Positions 46,162 to 55,268 of a stretch of 64,000 nt of DNA are shown one piece after another (position 1 is the first letter of the stretch; every line of letters begins with the position of its first letter). A model generated the notes under the pieces. The model had not been told where the DNA came from. It saw nothing but the letters and a program-made list of their open reading frames with translations, and ran no database searches. Both the position numbers and the translations under genes were made by a program. Source of the stretch: Variovorax paradoxus NBRC 15149 (lineage in GTDB: Bacteria > Pseudomonadota > Gammaproteobacteria > Burkholderiales > Burkholderiaceae_C); the NCBI RefSeq assembly GCF_001591365.1, contig NZ_BCUT01000001.1, forward strand, positions 806,001 through 870,000, read 5' to 3'.

Positions 46162-47367
46162 TCAGGCGACGGCCGATTCGGCCTGCATCGCAGCCACCTG
46201 CGCATCGCCGTAGCCGAGCTCGGCGAGCAGTTCGCGCGTGTGCTCGCCGAGCGTCGGCGGGTCCAGGCGCACGCCCAGGCGCTCGCCGCCGAGCGTGATC
46301 GGGAACAGCGTGGTCTGCGCGGTCTGGCCGGCACGCTCGCCGTCGGGCAGGCGGATGTCGGCGAGGCCGCCGGTCGCCTTCAGGTGCGGATCCTCGTAGA
46401 GGTCCTCGGGCCGCACGATGGGCGCGAACGGCAGGCCGCGCGCCTCGAAGATGGCCGACAGTTCGGCGGCCGGGCGGTCGGCCAGGCGCTGGCGCAGGTC
46501 CGCGAGCAGCGTGGGCCGCAGGCGGACCCTGTCGTTGTTGGTGCGCAGGGCCGGGTCGGCCTTCAGGTCGTCGAAGCCCAGCGCGTCGCAGAACACGGTC
46601 CATTGCGCGTCGCTCACCGCGGCCAGGAAGATCTGCTCGCCGTCCTTCACGGTGAACACGTCGTACAGCCCCCAGGCCGAGATGCGCTGGGGCATCGGCG
46701 CCGCGGCCTGGCCGGTGATCGCGTACTGCAGCATGTGCTGGCCGACCAGGAACACGTTGTTCTCGAACAGCGCCGACTGCACTTCCTGGCCCTTGCCGGT
46801 CTGCGCGCGCTGCATCAGCGCGGCCATGGCGCCGATGGCGCCGAACATGCCGCCCATGATGTCGTTCACGCTGCTGCCCGCGCGCAGCGGGTCGCCGGGG
46901 CGGCCCGTCATGTAGGCCAGGCCGCCCATCATCTGCACCACTTCGTCGAGGGCCGTGCGGTGCTCGTAGGGGCCGGGCAGGAAGCCCGTGTGGTTGACGT
47001 ACACCAGGCGTGGGTTGAGCTTGCCGAGCGCGGCATGGCCCAGGCCGTACTTGTCAATGGTGCCGGGCCTGAAGTTCTGCGCCACCACGTCGGCGGTGGC
47101 GCACAGGCGCAGCGCCGCTTCCAGGCCCTGCGGGTGGCGCAGGTCGAGCGCGATGCTCTTCTTGTTGCGGTTGAACATCGGAAAGAAACCGGCGCCCGCG
47201 CCCAGCAGGTGCCGCGTGCGGTCGCCCTCGATCGGCTCGACCTTGATGACCTCGGCGCCGAGGTCGGCCAGCACCATGCCGCAGGTCGGGCCCATGACCA
47301 TGTGCGTGAACTCGACCACGCGAATGCCCGTGAGCGGCAGGCGTTTTTCTTCGGTGGCCGCGTTCAT
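46162..47367 (-). CDS. CaiB/BaiF-family (class III) CoA transferase
   Basis: A 401-residue CoA transferase that moves CoA between carboxylic acids. The N-terminal G-P-x-C-G-M-V-L-A-D-L-G-A-E-V-I-K-V-E-P motif, N-R-N-K-K-S-I-A-L-D-L, and the catalytic Asp region S-V-N-D-I-M-G-G are visible. The ATG overlaps the stop of the lyase-like gene (ATGA), so the two are coupled. With a lyase downstream in the pathway, the likely role is activation of a 3-hydroxyacid as its CoA ester. Confidence 0.93.
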   Translation of the reverse strand: MNAATEEKRLPLTGIRVVEFTHMVMGPTCGMVLADLGAEVIKVEPIEGDRTRHLLGAGAGFFPMFNRNKKSIALDLRHPQGLEAALRLCATADVVAQNFRPGTIDKYGLGHAALGKLNPRLVYVNHTGFLPGPYEHRTALDEVVQMMGGLAYMTGRPGDPLRAGSSVNDIMGGMFGAIGAMAALMQRAQTGKGQEVQSALFENNVFLVGQHMLQYAITGQAAAPMPQRISAWGLYDVFTVKDGEQIFLAAVSDAQWTVFCDALGFDDLKADPALRTNNDRVRLRPTLLADLRQRLADRPAAELSAIFEARGLPFAPIVRPEDLYEDPHLKATGGLADIRLPDGERAGQTAQTTLFPITLGGERLGVRLDPPTLGEHTRELLAELGYGDAQVAAMQAESAVA

Positions 47368-48311
47368 GCGGCCACTCCGGCGGTTGCCGCGAAGGTCTTC
47401 GGGAAACCCGCGCGCCACACCGTGCCCTGCAGCGTCTCGCCTTCGAGCCAGCCGGCCACGCGCTGGCGCAGGCCGAGCAGCTTCGGCAGGTCGACGCCGG
47501 TTGCAACGCCCATGCTTTCGAGCATGAAGACGAGGTCTTCGGTGTCGACGTTGCCGCTGGCACCGGGCGCATGCGGGCAGCCGCCGATGCCGGCCAGGCA
47601 GGCGTCGAAACGCGCGATGCCGACTTCCAGTGCGGCGTAGACGTTGGCGAGCCCCAGGCCGCGCGTGTCGTGGAAATGGCCGCACCACAGGCGCTCGCCC
47701 GCGATGCGCTGCGCGCGCTCGAACAGGCTGCGGACCATCGCGGGATCGGCATAGCCGACGGTGTCCGCCAAGCTCACGCGGTCGGCGCCCGCATCGAGCA
47801 GCGCCTGCATCAGCCGCAGCACCTCGCCGGAGTCCACATGGCCCTGGATCGTGCAGCCGAACGCAGTGCCCACGCCGCCCTCGATCAAGGTCCTGGAGCC
47901 CGCGGCGTCGCGCGCGGCGCGGATGCGCGCGACCTCGGCCACCACTTCGTCGGGCGTCTTGCGCAGGTTGGCAAGGCTGTGGGCGTGGCTGGCGGACAGC
48001 GGCACCATCATGAGATCGGCCTCGCCGGCAATGGCCAGTTCCGCGCCGCGCAGGTTGGGCACCAGCACCGAGGCGACGAGCCCGGGCAGCGTCTTTGCAA
48101 AGGCCAGCAGCTCGGCCGTGTCGGCCAGTTGCGGCAGCAGGCGCGCGGGCACGAAGGAGCCGACTTCGATCTCGCGCTGGCCGGCGGCGTGTGCAGCGCG
48201 GATCCATTCGAGCTTCTGGGCGGTGGGCAGGGTTCTGGCGATGCTCTGCAGGCCGTCGCGCAGCCCCACTTCGCGAACGTCCGCGCTGGGCGGCAGGAAG
48301 GCATGAATCAA
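47364..48311 (-). CDS. Hydroxymethylglutaryl-CoA lyase family protein
   Basis: A 315-residue TIM-barrel lyase of the HMG-CoA lyase group. Conserved marks are R-E-V-G-L-R-D-G-L-Q at the N-terminus, G-H-F-H-D-T-R-G-L-G near the metal site, and the C-terminal G-I-G-G-C-P-H-A-P-G-A-S-G-N with the catalytic Cys loop. It would split HMG-CoA to acetoacetate and acetyl-CoA, or a related 3-hydroxy-3-methyl CoA such as citramalyl-CoA. The start is TTG with a GGAGA site; there is no ATG in frame nearby. It diverges from a LysR gene. Confidence 0.92.
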   Translation of the reverse strand: MIHAFLPPSADVREVGLRDGLQSIARTLPTAQKLEWIRAAHAAGQREIEVGSFVPARLLPQLADTAELLAFAKTLPGLVASVLVPNLRGAELAIAGEADLMMVPLSASHAHSLANLRKTPDEVVAEVARIRAARDAAGSRTLIEGGVGTAFGCTIQGHVDSGEVLRLMQALLDAGADRVSLADTVGYADPAMVRSLFERAQRIAGERLWCGHFHDTRGLGLANVYAALEVGIARFDACLAGIGGCPHAPGASGNVDTEDLVFMLESMGVATGVDLPKLLGLRQRVAGWLEGETLQGTVWRAGFPKTFAATAGVAA

Positions 48312-48409
48312 AACTGGTCTCCGTCGTGAGGGTCGGCGTCGATCTTAGAAGTTCCGATTTAATCCAGAAGGTATATTTTGGAAGCCATTCGATTCCAGAA
48401 CGGAACATC

Positions 48410-49327
48410 ATGAGAGACCTCGACCTCACCACGCTCCGCCTCTTCGTCGCCGTCTGCGAGACCCGCAGCATCGCGCGTGCGGGCGAGCAGGCCAGCATCG
48501 TCGGCTCGGCCATCAGCAAGCGCCTGGCCCAGCTCGAGGACGCCGTCGGCACGCCGCTGCTGCTGCGCAAGCGCCGCGGCGTGGTGCCCACGCCCGCCGG
48601 CGAAACGCTGCTCGAGCATGCGCGCGCGATGCTCGGCAGCGCCCACCGCATCGAGCGCGACATGGCCGCCTATGCAGGCGGCGCGCGCGGGCATGTGCGC
48701 ATCCTGGCCTCGGCCTCGGCGCTGGCCGAATCGCTGGCCGAGGACGTGGCGAACTTCCTGCAGAACCCCGCGCACCGCAACATCCGCGTCGACATGGAAG
48801 AGCGCGTCAGCCCCGAGATCGTGCGCGGCATCCGCGAGGGCAGCGCCTCGATCGGCCTGTGCTGGGACGCGGCCGACCTCGAGGGCCTGCAGCGGCGCGA
48901 CTACCGCACCGACCACCTCGCGATCGTCGCGCACCCCTCGCATCCGGCGGCGCGCCACGGCCAGGTGCGCTTCGAGGACGTGCTCGGCCATGAATTCGTC
49001 GGCATGCCCGCGCTGAGCGCCGTGCAGCTGATGCTCGCGCGCGAAGCGGCGGTGGCGGGCAAGCCGCTGGTGTACCGCGTGCTGGTGTCCAACTTCGATG
49101 CCGCCCTGCGCGTGGTGCGGGCCGGGCTCGCGATCAGCGTGGTGCCGGCCGAGGTGGCGCGGCCCTTCACCGACACCTACGGGCTGCGGCTGATGCCGCT
49201 CGCCGATGCCTGGGCGCGCCGCCGATTCGCGATCTGCTTTCGCGACGAAGCGGCGCTCTCGCCGTCGGCGCAACTGCTGGTGGCGCATCTCGAACGGTGC
49301 GCGACCGAGCGCGAGGTCGCTGGGTGA
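48410..49327 (+). CDS. LysR-family transcriptional regulator
   Basis: A 305-residue LysR regulator with the HTH at about residues 7-62 (L-R-L-F-V-A-V-C-E-T-R-S-I-A-R-A) and a complete effector domain. It is divergent from the lyase, CoA transferase and Bug operon with a 98-bp gap that contains an inverted TTCC-N5-GGAA element close to its own start. It therefore most likely controls that operon in response to the substrate or its CoA ester. Confidence 0.92.
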   Translation: MRDLDLTTLRLFVAVCETRSIARAGEQASIVGSAISKRLAQLEDAVGTPLLLRKRRGVVPTPAGETLLEHARAMLGSAHRIERDMAAYAGGARGHVRILASASALAESLAEDVANFLQNPAHRNIRVDMEERVSPEIVRGIREGSASIGLCWDAADLEGLQRRDYRTDHLAIVAHPSHPAARHGQVRFEDVLGHEFVGMPALSAVQLMLAREAAVAGKPLVYRVLVSNFDAALRVVRAGLAISVVPAEVARPFTDTYGLRLMPLADAWARRRFAICFRDEAALSPSAQLLVAHLERCATEREVAG

Positions 49328-49448
49328 TTCGTTCGAAATGCGAAACTATTCATTGGCAAATACAGGGTTTTTGTTTCCATTCACGAAACCTAACATTCGG
49401 GCTGTCCGCGCTGCCATCCCGCCAACGCCACTCCACCGAAAGACCCGA

Positions 49449-50348
49449 ATGTTCCGCAGAACCCTTCTCTCCGCCGCCGCGCTCGGCGCCGCCCTGTCGT
49501 TCGCTGCCCTGGCGGCCCATGCCGCCGAGCCGCTCAAGCTGGAGGTGTACAACCCCGGCGCCAAGTCGATGTTCCCGGTGTCTTCCGAACTGGTCATGGG
49601 CCAGGCCGATGCCGTGCTGATCGACGCGCAGTTCCAGCGTAACGACGCCGAGGCGCTGGTGCAGAAGATCAAGGCCAGCGGCAAGAAGCTGACCACGGTC
49701 TACATCAGCCACAGCGACCCCGACTACTACTTCGGCCTCGACGTGATCCAGGCCGCGTTCCCCGACGCAAGGATCGTCGCCACGCCGCAGACCGTGGCAG
49801 CCATCCAGGCCTCCAAGGACGGCAAGCTCGCGCACTGGGGCCCGATCCTGAAGGACAACGCGCCCAAGGCGCTGGTCGTGCCCGAGCCGCTGGCCGGCGA
49901 CAGCATCACGCTCGAAGGCCGCAAGATCCATGTCGTCGGCCTCGACGGCCCCACGCCCGAACGCACCTTTGCATGGATCCCCTCGCTCAAGGCGGTGGTC
50001 GGCGGCATTCCGGTCTCGGCCAACATCCATGTGTGGGTGGCCGACACGCAGACGCCCGCCTCGCGCCGCGACTGGATCAAGACCCTCGGCCGCATCGAGG
50101 CGCTGCGCCCGAAGACCGTGGTGCCCGGCCACTACCTTCCGAATGCGGACGGCAGTGCGCCCTACGCGCTCGCCTCGGTGAAGTTCACGCGCAGCTACCT
50201 GCAGGCCTTCGAGACCGAGGCGAAGAAGGCCGCGGACTCGGCCGCGCTCATTGCCGCGATGAAGAAGCGCTACCCGAAGCTCGAAGGCGCCTCGTCGCTC
50301 GAACTGGGCGCCAAGGTCATCAAGGGAGAAATGAAGTGGCCGCAGTGA
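49449..50348 (+). CDS. Exported MBL-fold hydrolase-like protein with altered metal motif
   Basis: A 299-residue protein with a signal peptide (residues 1-26, cleavage after A-H-A) and a metallo-beta-lactamase fold. The usual H-x-H-x-D-H metal motif reads H-S-D-P-D-Y at residues 88-93, so two of the expected His are Asp and Tyr. A later P-G-H-Y keeps one His. Similar proteins often pair with thiol enzymes; here the stop region overlaps the DsbA-like gene by 13 bases. It may bind one metal or have lost hydrolysis. Confidence 0.87.
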   Translation: MFRRTLLSAAALGAALSFAALAAHAAEPLKLEVYNPGAKSMFPVSSELVMGQADAVLIDAQFQRNDAEALVQKIKASGKKLTTVYISHSDPDYYFGLDVIQAAFPDARIVATPQTVAAIQASKDGKLAHWGPILKDNAPKALVVPEPLAGDSITLEGRKIHVVGLDGPTPERTFAWIPSLKAVVGGIPVSANIHVWVADTQTPASRRDWIKTLGRIEALRPKTVVPGHYLPNADGSAPYALASVKFTRSYLQAFETEAKKAADSAALIAAMKKRYPKLEGASSLELGAKVIKGEMKWPQ

Positions 50349-51073
50349 ACGACAACCCATCGGCAGCAGGCGCCACGCTGCACTACATCTTCGATCCGAT
50401 GTGCGGCTGGTGCTATGCGGCTGCGCCGCTGGTCGAGGCGGCGCGCGGCGTGCCGGGCCTCAAGGTCGCGTTCCACGGCGGCGGCATGATGACCGGCGCC
50501 AATCGGCGTGCGATCACGCCGCAATGGCGCGACTACGTGATGCCGCACGACCGCCGCATTGCCGAGCTCACGGGCCAGCCCTTCGGCGAAGCCTACTTCG
50601 ACGGCCTGCTGCGCGACACCGGCGCGGTGATGGACTCCGAGCCGCCGACCACCGCGGTGCTCGCGGCCGAGGCGCTGCGCGAAGGCGGCGGCCTCGACAT
50701 GATCCATCGGCTGCAGCGCGCGCACTATGTCGAAGGCCGGCGCGTGGCCGATGCGGACGTGCTCACGGCGCTGGCAACGGAGCTCGGCTTCGATGCAGGC
50801 GCCTTCGCATCGGCCTTCTCGCGCCTTGGCGGCGAAGCGACCTCCCGGCACATCGCCGCAAGCCGCCAGCTGCTGCAGCGCGCGGGCGGCCAGGGCTTTC
50901 CGACCTTCGTGCTGGCGCAGGCCGACGGCAGCGAGGGCCGGATCGAGATCGGTCCCTGGCTCGGCCGTACCGAAGAATGGAAGGCGCAGCTCGCCGGGCT
51001 CGTGCTGCCCTCGCCGGCCACGGCGGCGGGCGCCGGCCCGACCTCATGCGGGCCCGACAGCTGCGCAGTCTGA
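50336..51073 (+). CDS. DsbA/FrnE-like thioredoxin-fold protein
   Basis: A 245-residue protein with a thioredoxin-fold active site C-G-W-C at residues 23-26, the Y-I-F-D-P-M-C start of the FrnE/DsbA-oxidoreductase family, and a helical insert. A final C-G-P-D-S-C pair at residues 238-243 is unusual. There is no signal peptide, so it acts in the cytoplasm. The GTG start has GGGAGAA 6 bases upstream; a second GTG three codons later is possible. It overlaps the MBL-fold gene by 13 bases, so the two are co-translated. Confidence 0.88.
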   Translation: MAAVNDNPSAAGATLHYIFDPMCGWCYAAAPLVEAARGVPGLKVAFHGGGMMTGANRRAITPQWRDYVMPHDRRIAELTGQPFGEAYFDGLLRDTGAVMDSEPPTTAVLAAEALREGGGLDMIHRLQRAHYVEGRRVADADVLTALATELGFDAGAFASAFSRLGGEATSRHIAASRQLLQRAGGQGFPTFVLAQADGSEGRIEIGPWLGRTEEWKAQLAGLVLPSPATAAGAGPTSCGPDSCAV

Positions 51074-51095
51074 GAAGCCGTTCAGCCCCGCCGCG

Positions 51096-52796
51096 CTACC
51101 TGCTGCACTGAAAACTGGCGGCCTGCGACACATCGCCGCCGGTGTAGCGCGGCCACAGCGGCCATTCGCACAGCGGGCGCGCACGCACGGCCTTGAACGG
51201 CGGCGGCACTTCCTGCTCGACCAGCTGCAGCCCGCTGGGCGCACGGCCGCGCTCGACCCAGTCGGCCAGCGCGCCGAGCATGTCGACGTTGGCCGGCGCA
51301 CCGCTGCCCACGTGATCGACGCCGGGCGCGGTGTACAGGCGCAGGAAGCGGTCCGCGTTGTCGCGGCCCATGCGCGCGACGATCGACTCGTAGTAGCGGA
51401 TGCCTGCGAACGGGCTCTGCGCATAGTCGGCCATGTGCTCCAGCATCAGCAGCTTGCCGCCGCGCGCGTGGAAAGCGCCCAAATCGGGGTTCGTCGAATC
51501 CATCAGCTGCGAGACGGCGGCGATGCGCGCGGCAAAGTCTTCCGCGCGGTAGTTGCGCACGTCGAGCGACGGGTTGCGCGCATAGAAATACTGCAGCGCG
51601 CCGCTGCCGTAGAACCACGCGATGCCGTTGCTCGGCTGCGGCGGCACGGTGGGCGCGCTGGTGCCCGTCCACCACGCGTTCCATCCGCCCATCGATGCGA
51701 AAGCCGGCGTCGCCTCGCCACCGATGCCCCAGCCGGGGTATTCGGTGACGCCATGGGCCAGCGGCACGGGCGAGCGCCACGGCGAACGCAGCGTGCGCAC
51801 CGCCTGCACCTGCGCATCGTTCAGGCAGTTGTCGCCGCTCGTGCCCGCCGCGCAGCGCAGGCTCGCCGGATCGAAGCGCTGCAGGCAGGCCACCGGGTTC
51901 GACACGATGCGGTCCGCCGCGCCATCCGCGGCATCGCACGATGCGAGCACGGCGTTGTGCACCAGCTGCACCTGCGCGGGCCGTAGCCATCCTTCGCCGA
52001 AGGTGGCGATGCCGTTGCGCGTGCCGGCGTGCTGGAGCCCGGTCCAGTTGATGACCGGTACGCGGCTGAAGATGCCGTCGAAGTCCTGCGGATAGCGCTG
52101 CGCCATCGTGAGCGCCTCGCGCCCGCCTTCGGAGCTGCCCATGAAGTACAGCTTCTGCGGCGCCTGCCCGTAGGCGCGCTGCATCAGCGCCACCGCCACG
52201 TCGCGCACCTTCTTGTACGAGGCGTGGGCGAAGTTCGCCAGCGCCTCGTCGTTGAGCGCAAAGGCCTGCGGCGGCTGACCGGCCACGTTCTGGTGGCCGG
52301 AGTCGGTGCCGTAGGTCACGTAGCCCTGCGCGAGCGGTGTCGGCTGGTCGAAGCGCGCAGCCGGCACCAGCGCAAGGCCAGTGATCAGCGTGCCGTTGAA
52401 ACCGCCGCCGCCGTACTGCACGCTGCGCCCGTTCCATGCGAGCGGCAGGTTGACCCGGAACAGGATCGGGGGTGCCGCGGCATCGAGCGGCGCAATGCGG
52501 CCGAGCACCGCACAGTGCGCAGGCGTTGCCGGCGTGATGCGCGCGGCCGGGCTGGGGCCGCGCTCGGCGACGGCAAGCGCCGTGGCGGGAACGAGCGTGG
52601 CCGAATCGATCGTGGCCGCGCCGCTCGGCAGGCCGATGGCCGCGGGCGCGACCGGCGCGGCGGCAAGGGCCGCACAGGCCGCCGCCGGATCTGCGCCGAG
52701 GCCGAGGCTCTTCGGGCCGGTGGTGCCGCAAGCGGCGAGCAATGCGGCGGCCGCCAGCATGGCGCCCCCGCTGAGCACTGTCTTCGGGATCGCCAT
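51096..52796 (-). CDS. Tannase/feruloyl esterase family lipoprotein
   Basis: A 566-residue alpha/beta hydrolase of the tannase/feruloyl esterase family. The N-terminal signal ends in the lipobox L-L-A-A-C, which predicts a lipid-anchored periplasmic or outer-membrane protein. The nucleophile elbow is G-S-S-E-G-G; G-T-D-S-G-H, the calcium-domain-like middle with paired cysteines, and V-D-H-V-G-S near the C-terminus with the catalytic His are family-typical. It would cut aromatic acid esters such as gallate or ferulate esters. It lies 30 bp downstream of livF on the same strand, so its product may feed the transporter. Confidence 0.92.
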   Translation of the reverse strand: MAIPKTVLSGGAMLAAAALLAACGTTGPKSLGLGADPAAACAALAAAPVAPAAIGLPSGAATIDSATLVPATALAVAERGPSPAARITPATPAHCAVLGRIAPLDAAAPPILFRVNLPLAWNGRSVQYGGGGFNGTLITGLALVPAARFDQPTPLAQGYVTYGTDSGHQNVAGQPPQAFALNDEALANFAHASYKKVRDVAVALMQRAYGQAPQKLYFMGSSEGGREALTMAQRYPQDFDGIFSRVPVINWTGLQHAGTRNGIATFGEGWLRPAQVQLVHNAVLASCDAADGAADRIVSNPVACLQRFDPASLRCAAGTSGDNCLNDAQVQAVRTLRSPWRSPVPLAHGVTEYPGWGIGGEATPAFASMGGWNAWWTGTSAPTVPPQPSNGIAWFYGSGALQYFYARNPSLDVRNYRAEDFAARIAAVSQLMDSTNPDLGAFHARGGKLLMLEHMADYAQSPFAGIRYYESIVARMGRDNADRFLRLYTAPGVDHVGSGAPANVDMLGALADWVERGRAPSGLQLVEQEVPPPFKAVRARPLCEWPLWPRYTGGDVSQAASFQCSR

Positions 52797-52826
52797 TTTT
52801 CTGTCTCCTTCTTGTTCGCCGGGCCG

Positions 52827-53531
52827 CTAGCGCGCCACGCCCAGCAAGCGTTCGAGCACTTGAGGCTGGCTGCGCAATGCCGCGGCACTGTCGGCATGCA
52901 CGATGGTCCCGTGGTCGAGCACCACGGCGTGGTCGGAAATCGCGAGGATCGCCTGCGGATGCTGCTCCACGATGATCGCGGCCAGCCCCTCGTCCTGCGT
53001 GATGCGGCGGATGGCGCGCAGCAGCTCTTCCACGATGATCGGCGCCAGCCCTTCGAGCGGCTCGTCGAGCAGCAGCAGCTTCGGGTTGAGCACCAGCGCG
53101 CGGCCCACGGCCAGCATCTGCTGCTCGCCGCCCGACAGCTGCGTGCCCAGGTTGGTCTTGCGCTCGGCCAGGCGCGGGAACATCTCGTAGACGCGCTGCG
53201 GGTTCCACTTGCCGGGCCGCTCGACCGCCGTGAGGTTCTCGTGCACCGTGAGCGACTTGAAGATGTTGCGCTCCTGCGGCACCCAGCCGATGCCGCCCGC
53301 CGCGCGCTGGTGCGGCGCCAGCTTGTGCAGCGCCAGTCCAGCCAGCGAGATGCTCCCGCCGTGCTGCCGCGTCGCACCCGCCAGCGTGTTGATCAGCGTG
53401 GTCTTGCCCGTGCCGTTGCGGCCCAGCAGCGCCAGCGTCTGGCCTTCGCCGAGCGCGAAGGCCACGTCGTGCAGCACCACGGCCTCGCCGTAGCCGGCGC
53501 TCAGGTTCTCGATGCGCAGCAGTTCAGACAT
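52827..53531 (-). CDS. livF: Liv-type ABC transporter ATP-binding protein (LivF)
   Basis: A 234-residue ATPase with Walker A G-R-N-G-T-G-K-T-T, signature L-S-G-G-E-Q-Q, and Walker B L-L-L-L-D-E-P; the I-V-E-Q-H-P segment is typical of LivF. It powers uptake through the LivHM pair. The start is taken at M-S-E-L-L, which overlaps the stop of livG by 8 bases; an ATG five codons upstream is possible. Confidence 0.94.
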   Translation of the reverse strand: MSELLRIENLSAGYGEAVVLHDVAFALGEGQTLALLGRNGTGKTTLINTLAGATRQHGGSISLAGLALHKLAPHQRAAGGIGWVPQERNIFKSLTVHENLTAVERPGKWNPQRVYEMFPRLAERKTNLGTQLSGGEQQMLAVGRALVLNPKLLLLDEPLEGLAPIIVEELLRAIRRITQDEGLAAIIVEQHPQAILAISDHAVVLDHGTIVHADSAAALRSQPQVLERLLGVAR

Positions 53532-54285
53532 GAACGGCATCTCCATGGCCCAGGTAGACCTCTTTCACCTTCGGATCGTTGGCGATGGTTTCGGGGTCGC
53601 CTTCCGTCAGCAAGGTGCCGTTGACCAGCACCGTCATGCGGTCGGCAAAGCTGAACACCAGGTCCATGTCGTGCTCGATCAAGAGCACCGACACGTCGGC
53701 CGGCAATGCGGCCACCGTCTGCAGCAGCTCCTCGCGCTCGCCGGCGGGAACGCCCGCCACCGGTTCGTCGAGCAGCAGCACGCGCGGCTCGCAGGCCAGC
53801 GCAATCGCAATCTCGAGCAGGCGTCGCTTGCCGTAGGCCATGAACTTCGTCTGCTGCTGCGCCACGTCGCCGAGGTGGAACTGCTCGAGCAGCTGCGCCG
53901 CGCGCTCCGTCACGGCCTTGCTGGACCCCAGCGGGCGCCACCATTGCGAGGCGATGCCCTGGTGCTGCGAGACCACGAGCGCCAGTGTTTCGAGCGGCGT
54001 CATCGAGTCGAACAGCTGGTTGATCTGGAAGGTGCGCACCAGGCCGCGCGCCACGCGCTTGTGCGGCGCGAGCGTGGTGATGTCTTCGCCGAGCAGCGAG
54101 ATGCGGCCTTCGGTGGGCACGAGCACGCCCGTCAGCAGGTTGATGAGCGTGGTCTTGCCGGCACCGTTGGGGCCGATCAGCGCATGGCGCGCGCCGCGCT
54201 TGAGCTCCATCGTGACGTTGTTGGTGGCCGTGATGCCGCCGAAGCGCATCACCAGGCCCTGTGTCGAAAGCACGGTCTCGGTCAT
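53524..54285 (-). CDS. livG: Liv-type ABC transporter ATP-binding protein (LivG)
   Basis: A 253-residue ATPase with Walker A G-P-N-G-A-G-K-T-T, Walker B L-L-L-D-E-P-V-A-G, and L-I-E-H-D-M-D at the switch His. The signature segment reads M-A-Y-G-K-R-R, a variant of the usual L-S-Y-G-x-Q-R. F-G-G-I-T-A near the N-terminus is typical of LivG. Both ends overlap neighbours, so the five-gene transporter is tightly coupled. Confidence 0.94.
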   Translation of the reverse strand: MTETVLSTQGLVMRFGGITATNNVTMELKRGARHALIGPNGAGKTTLINLLTGVLVPTEGRISLLGEDITTLAPHKRVARGLVRTFQINQLFDSMTPLETLALVVSQHQGIASQWWRPLGSSKAVTERAAQLLEQFHLGDVAQQQTKFMAYGKRRLLEIAIALACEPRVLLLDEPVAGVPAGEREELLQTVAALPADVSVLLIEHDMDLVFSFADRMTVLVNGTLLTEGDPETIANDPKVKEVYLGHGDAVHV

Positions 54286-55268
54286 GCCGCGCCTCCCTTC
54301 TTCCTCTTGCCCAGCCAGGTCCACGGCTTGAGCACGCGGTCGCGCCCCACGAGCACCAGCAGCACCAGCAAGAGGCCGATCCAGAACATCCAGTACTGCG
54401 GCGTCACGGCCGAGAGCCAGTTCTGCAGCAGCTTGAAGACGATGGCGCCCGCCACGCCGCCATAGAGCCAGCCCACGCCGCCGATCACCAGCATCAGCAG
54501 CACGTCGGCCGAGCGGTCGAAGGCCAGCACGTCGAGCGAGGCAAAGCCCGTGGTCTGCGCGAGCAGCGCGCCCGCGGCACCGGCAATGCCGGCGGCCACG
54601 GTGTAGATGACGACGACCCGCGACACCACCGGAATGCCGATGGCCATGGCGCGCAGCCGGTTGTCGCGGATGGCCTTCAGCGTGGCGCCGAAGGGCGAAT
54701 GCACGATGCGGCGCATCGCGAGGAACAGCAGCAGCATCACCGTCAGCGAATACCAGGCCGCCGTGCGGCCGTAGAGGTCGAACGCGAACAGGCCGAGCAC
54801 CGGCCCCATCACCACGCCCTGCAGGCCGTCGGCACCGCCCGTGAGCCAGTCGAGCTTGTTGGCGAGTTCGAGCAGGAGCAGCGCAGTGCCCAGCGTCACC
54901 ATCAGCCGCGTGAGGTCGCTGCCGCGCAGGATCGTGACGCTGGCGATCAGGCCGAGCATGGCCGAGAGCACGGCGGCCACCACCAGCCCCACGGTCGGGT
55001 CGGGCATCACGAGCTTGGCGAACAGCGCCGCGGCGTAGGCGCCAAAGCCGAAGAAGGCGGCATGCCCGAGTGACACGATGCCGGTGTAGCCGAGGATCAG
55101 GTCGAGCGACATCGCGAACAGCGCGACGATGGCGATCTCGTTGACCAGCAGCGAATGCGAGGGCATGAGGAACGGCAGCGCAAAGGCCACGGCCCAGGCC
55201 ACGAATTCGAGCGGGCGCCAGCGCGCCTTGCGCAGCAGGGCCGATTGGTACGTTGAAGGCTCGTTCAT
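54282..55268 (-). CDS. livM: Liv-type ABC transporter permease (LivM)
   Basis: A 328-residue inner-membrane permease with about ten hydrophobic segments. L-G-Y-T-G-I-V-S-L-G-H-A-A-F-F-G-F-G-A-Y is the classical LivM motif, and the AIRDNRLRA motif of the coupling helix is present. The C-terminal tail is basic. Together with LivH it forms the channel. Stop and start overlap with livG by 4 bases. Confidence 0.95.
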   Translation of the reverse strand: MNEPSTYQSALLRKARWRPLEFVAWAVAFALPFLMPSHSLLVNEIAIVALFAMSLDLILGYTGIVSLGHAAFFGFGAYAAALFAKLVMPDPTVGLVVAAVLSAMLGLIASVTILRGSDLTRLMVTLGTALLLLELANKLDWLTGGADGLQGVVMGPVLGLFAFDLYGRTAAWYSLTVMLLLFLAMRRIVHSPFGATLKAIRDNRLRAMAIGIPVVSRVVVIYTVAAGIAGAAGALLAQTTGFASLDVLAFDRSADVLLMLVIGGVGWLYGGVAGAIVFKLLQNWLSAVTPQYWMFWIGLLLVLLVLVGRDRVLKPWTWLGKRKKGGAA

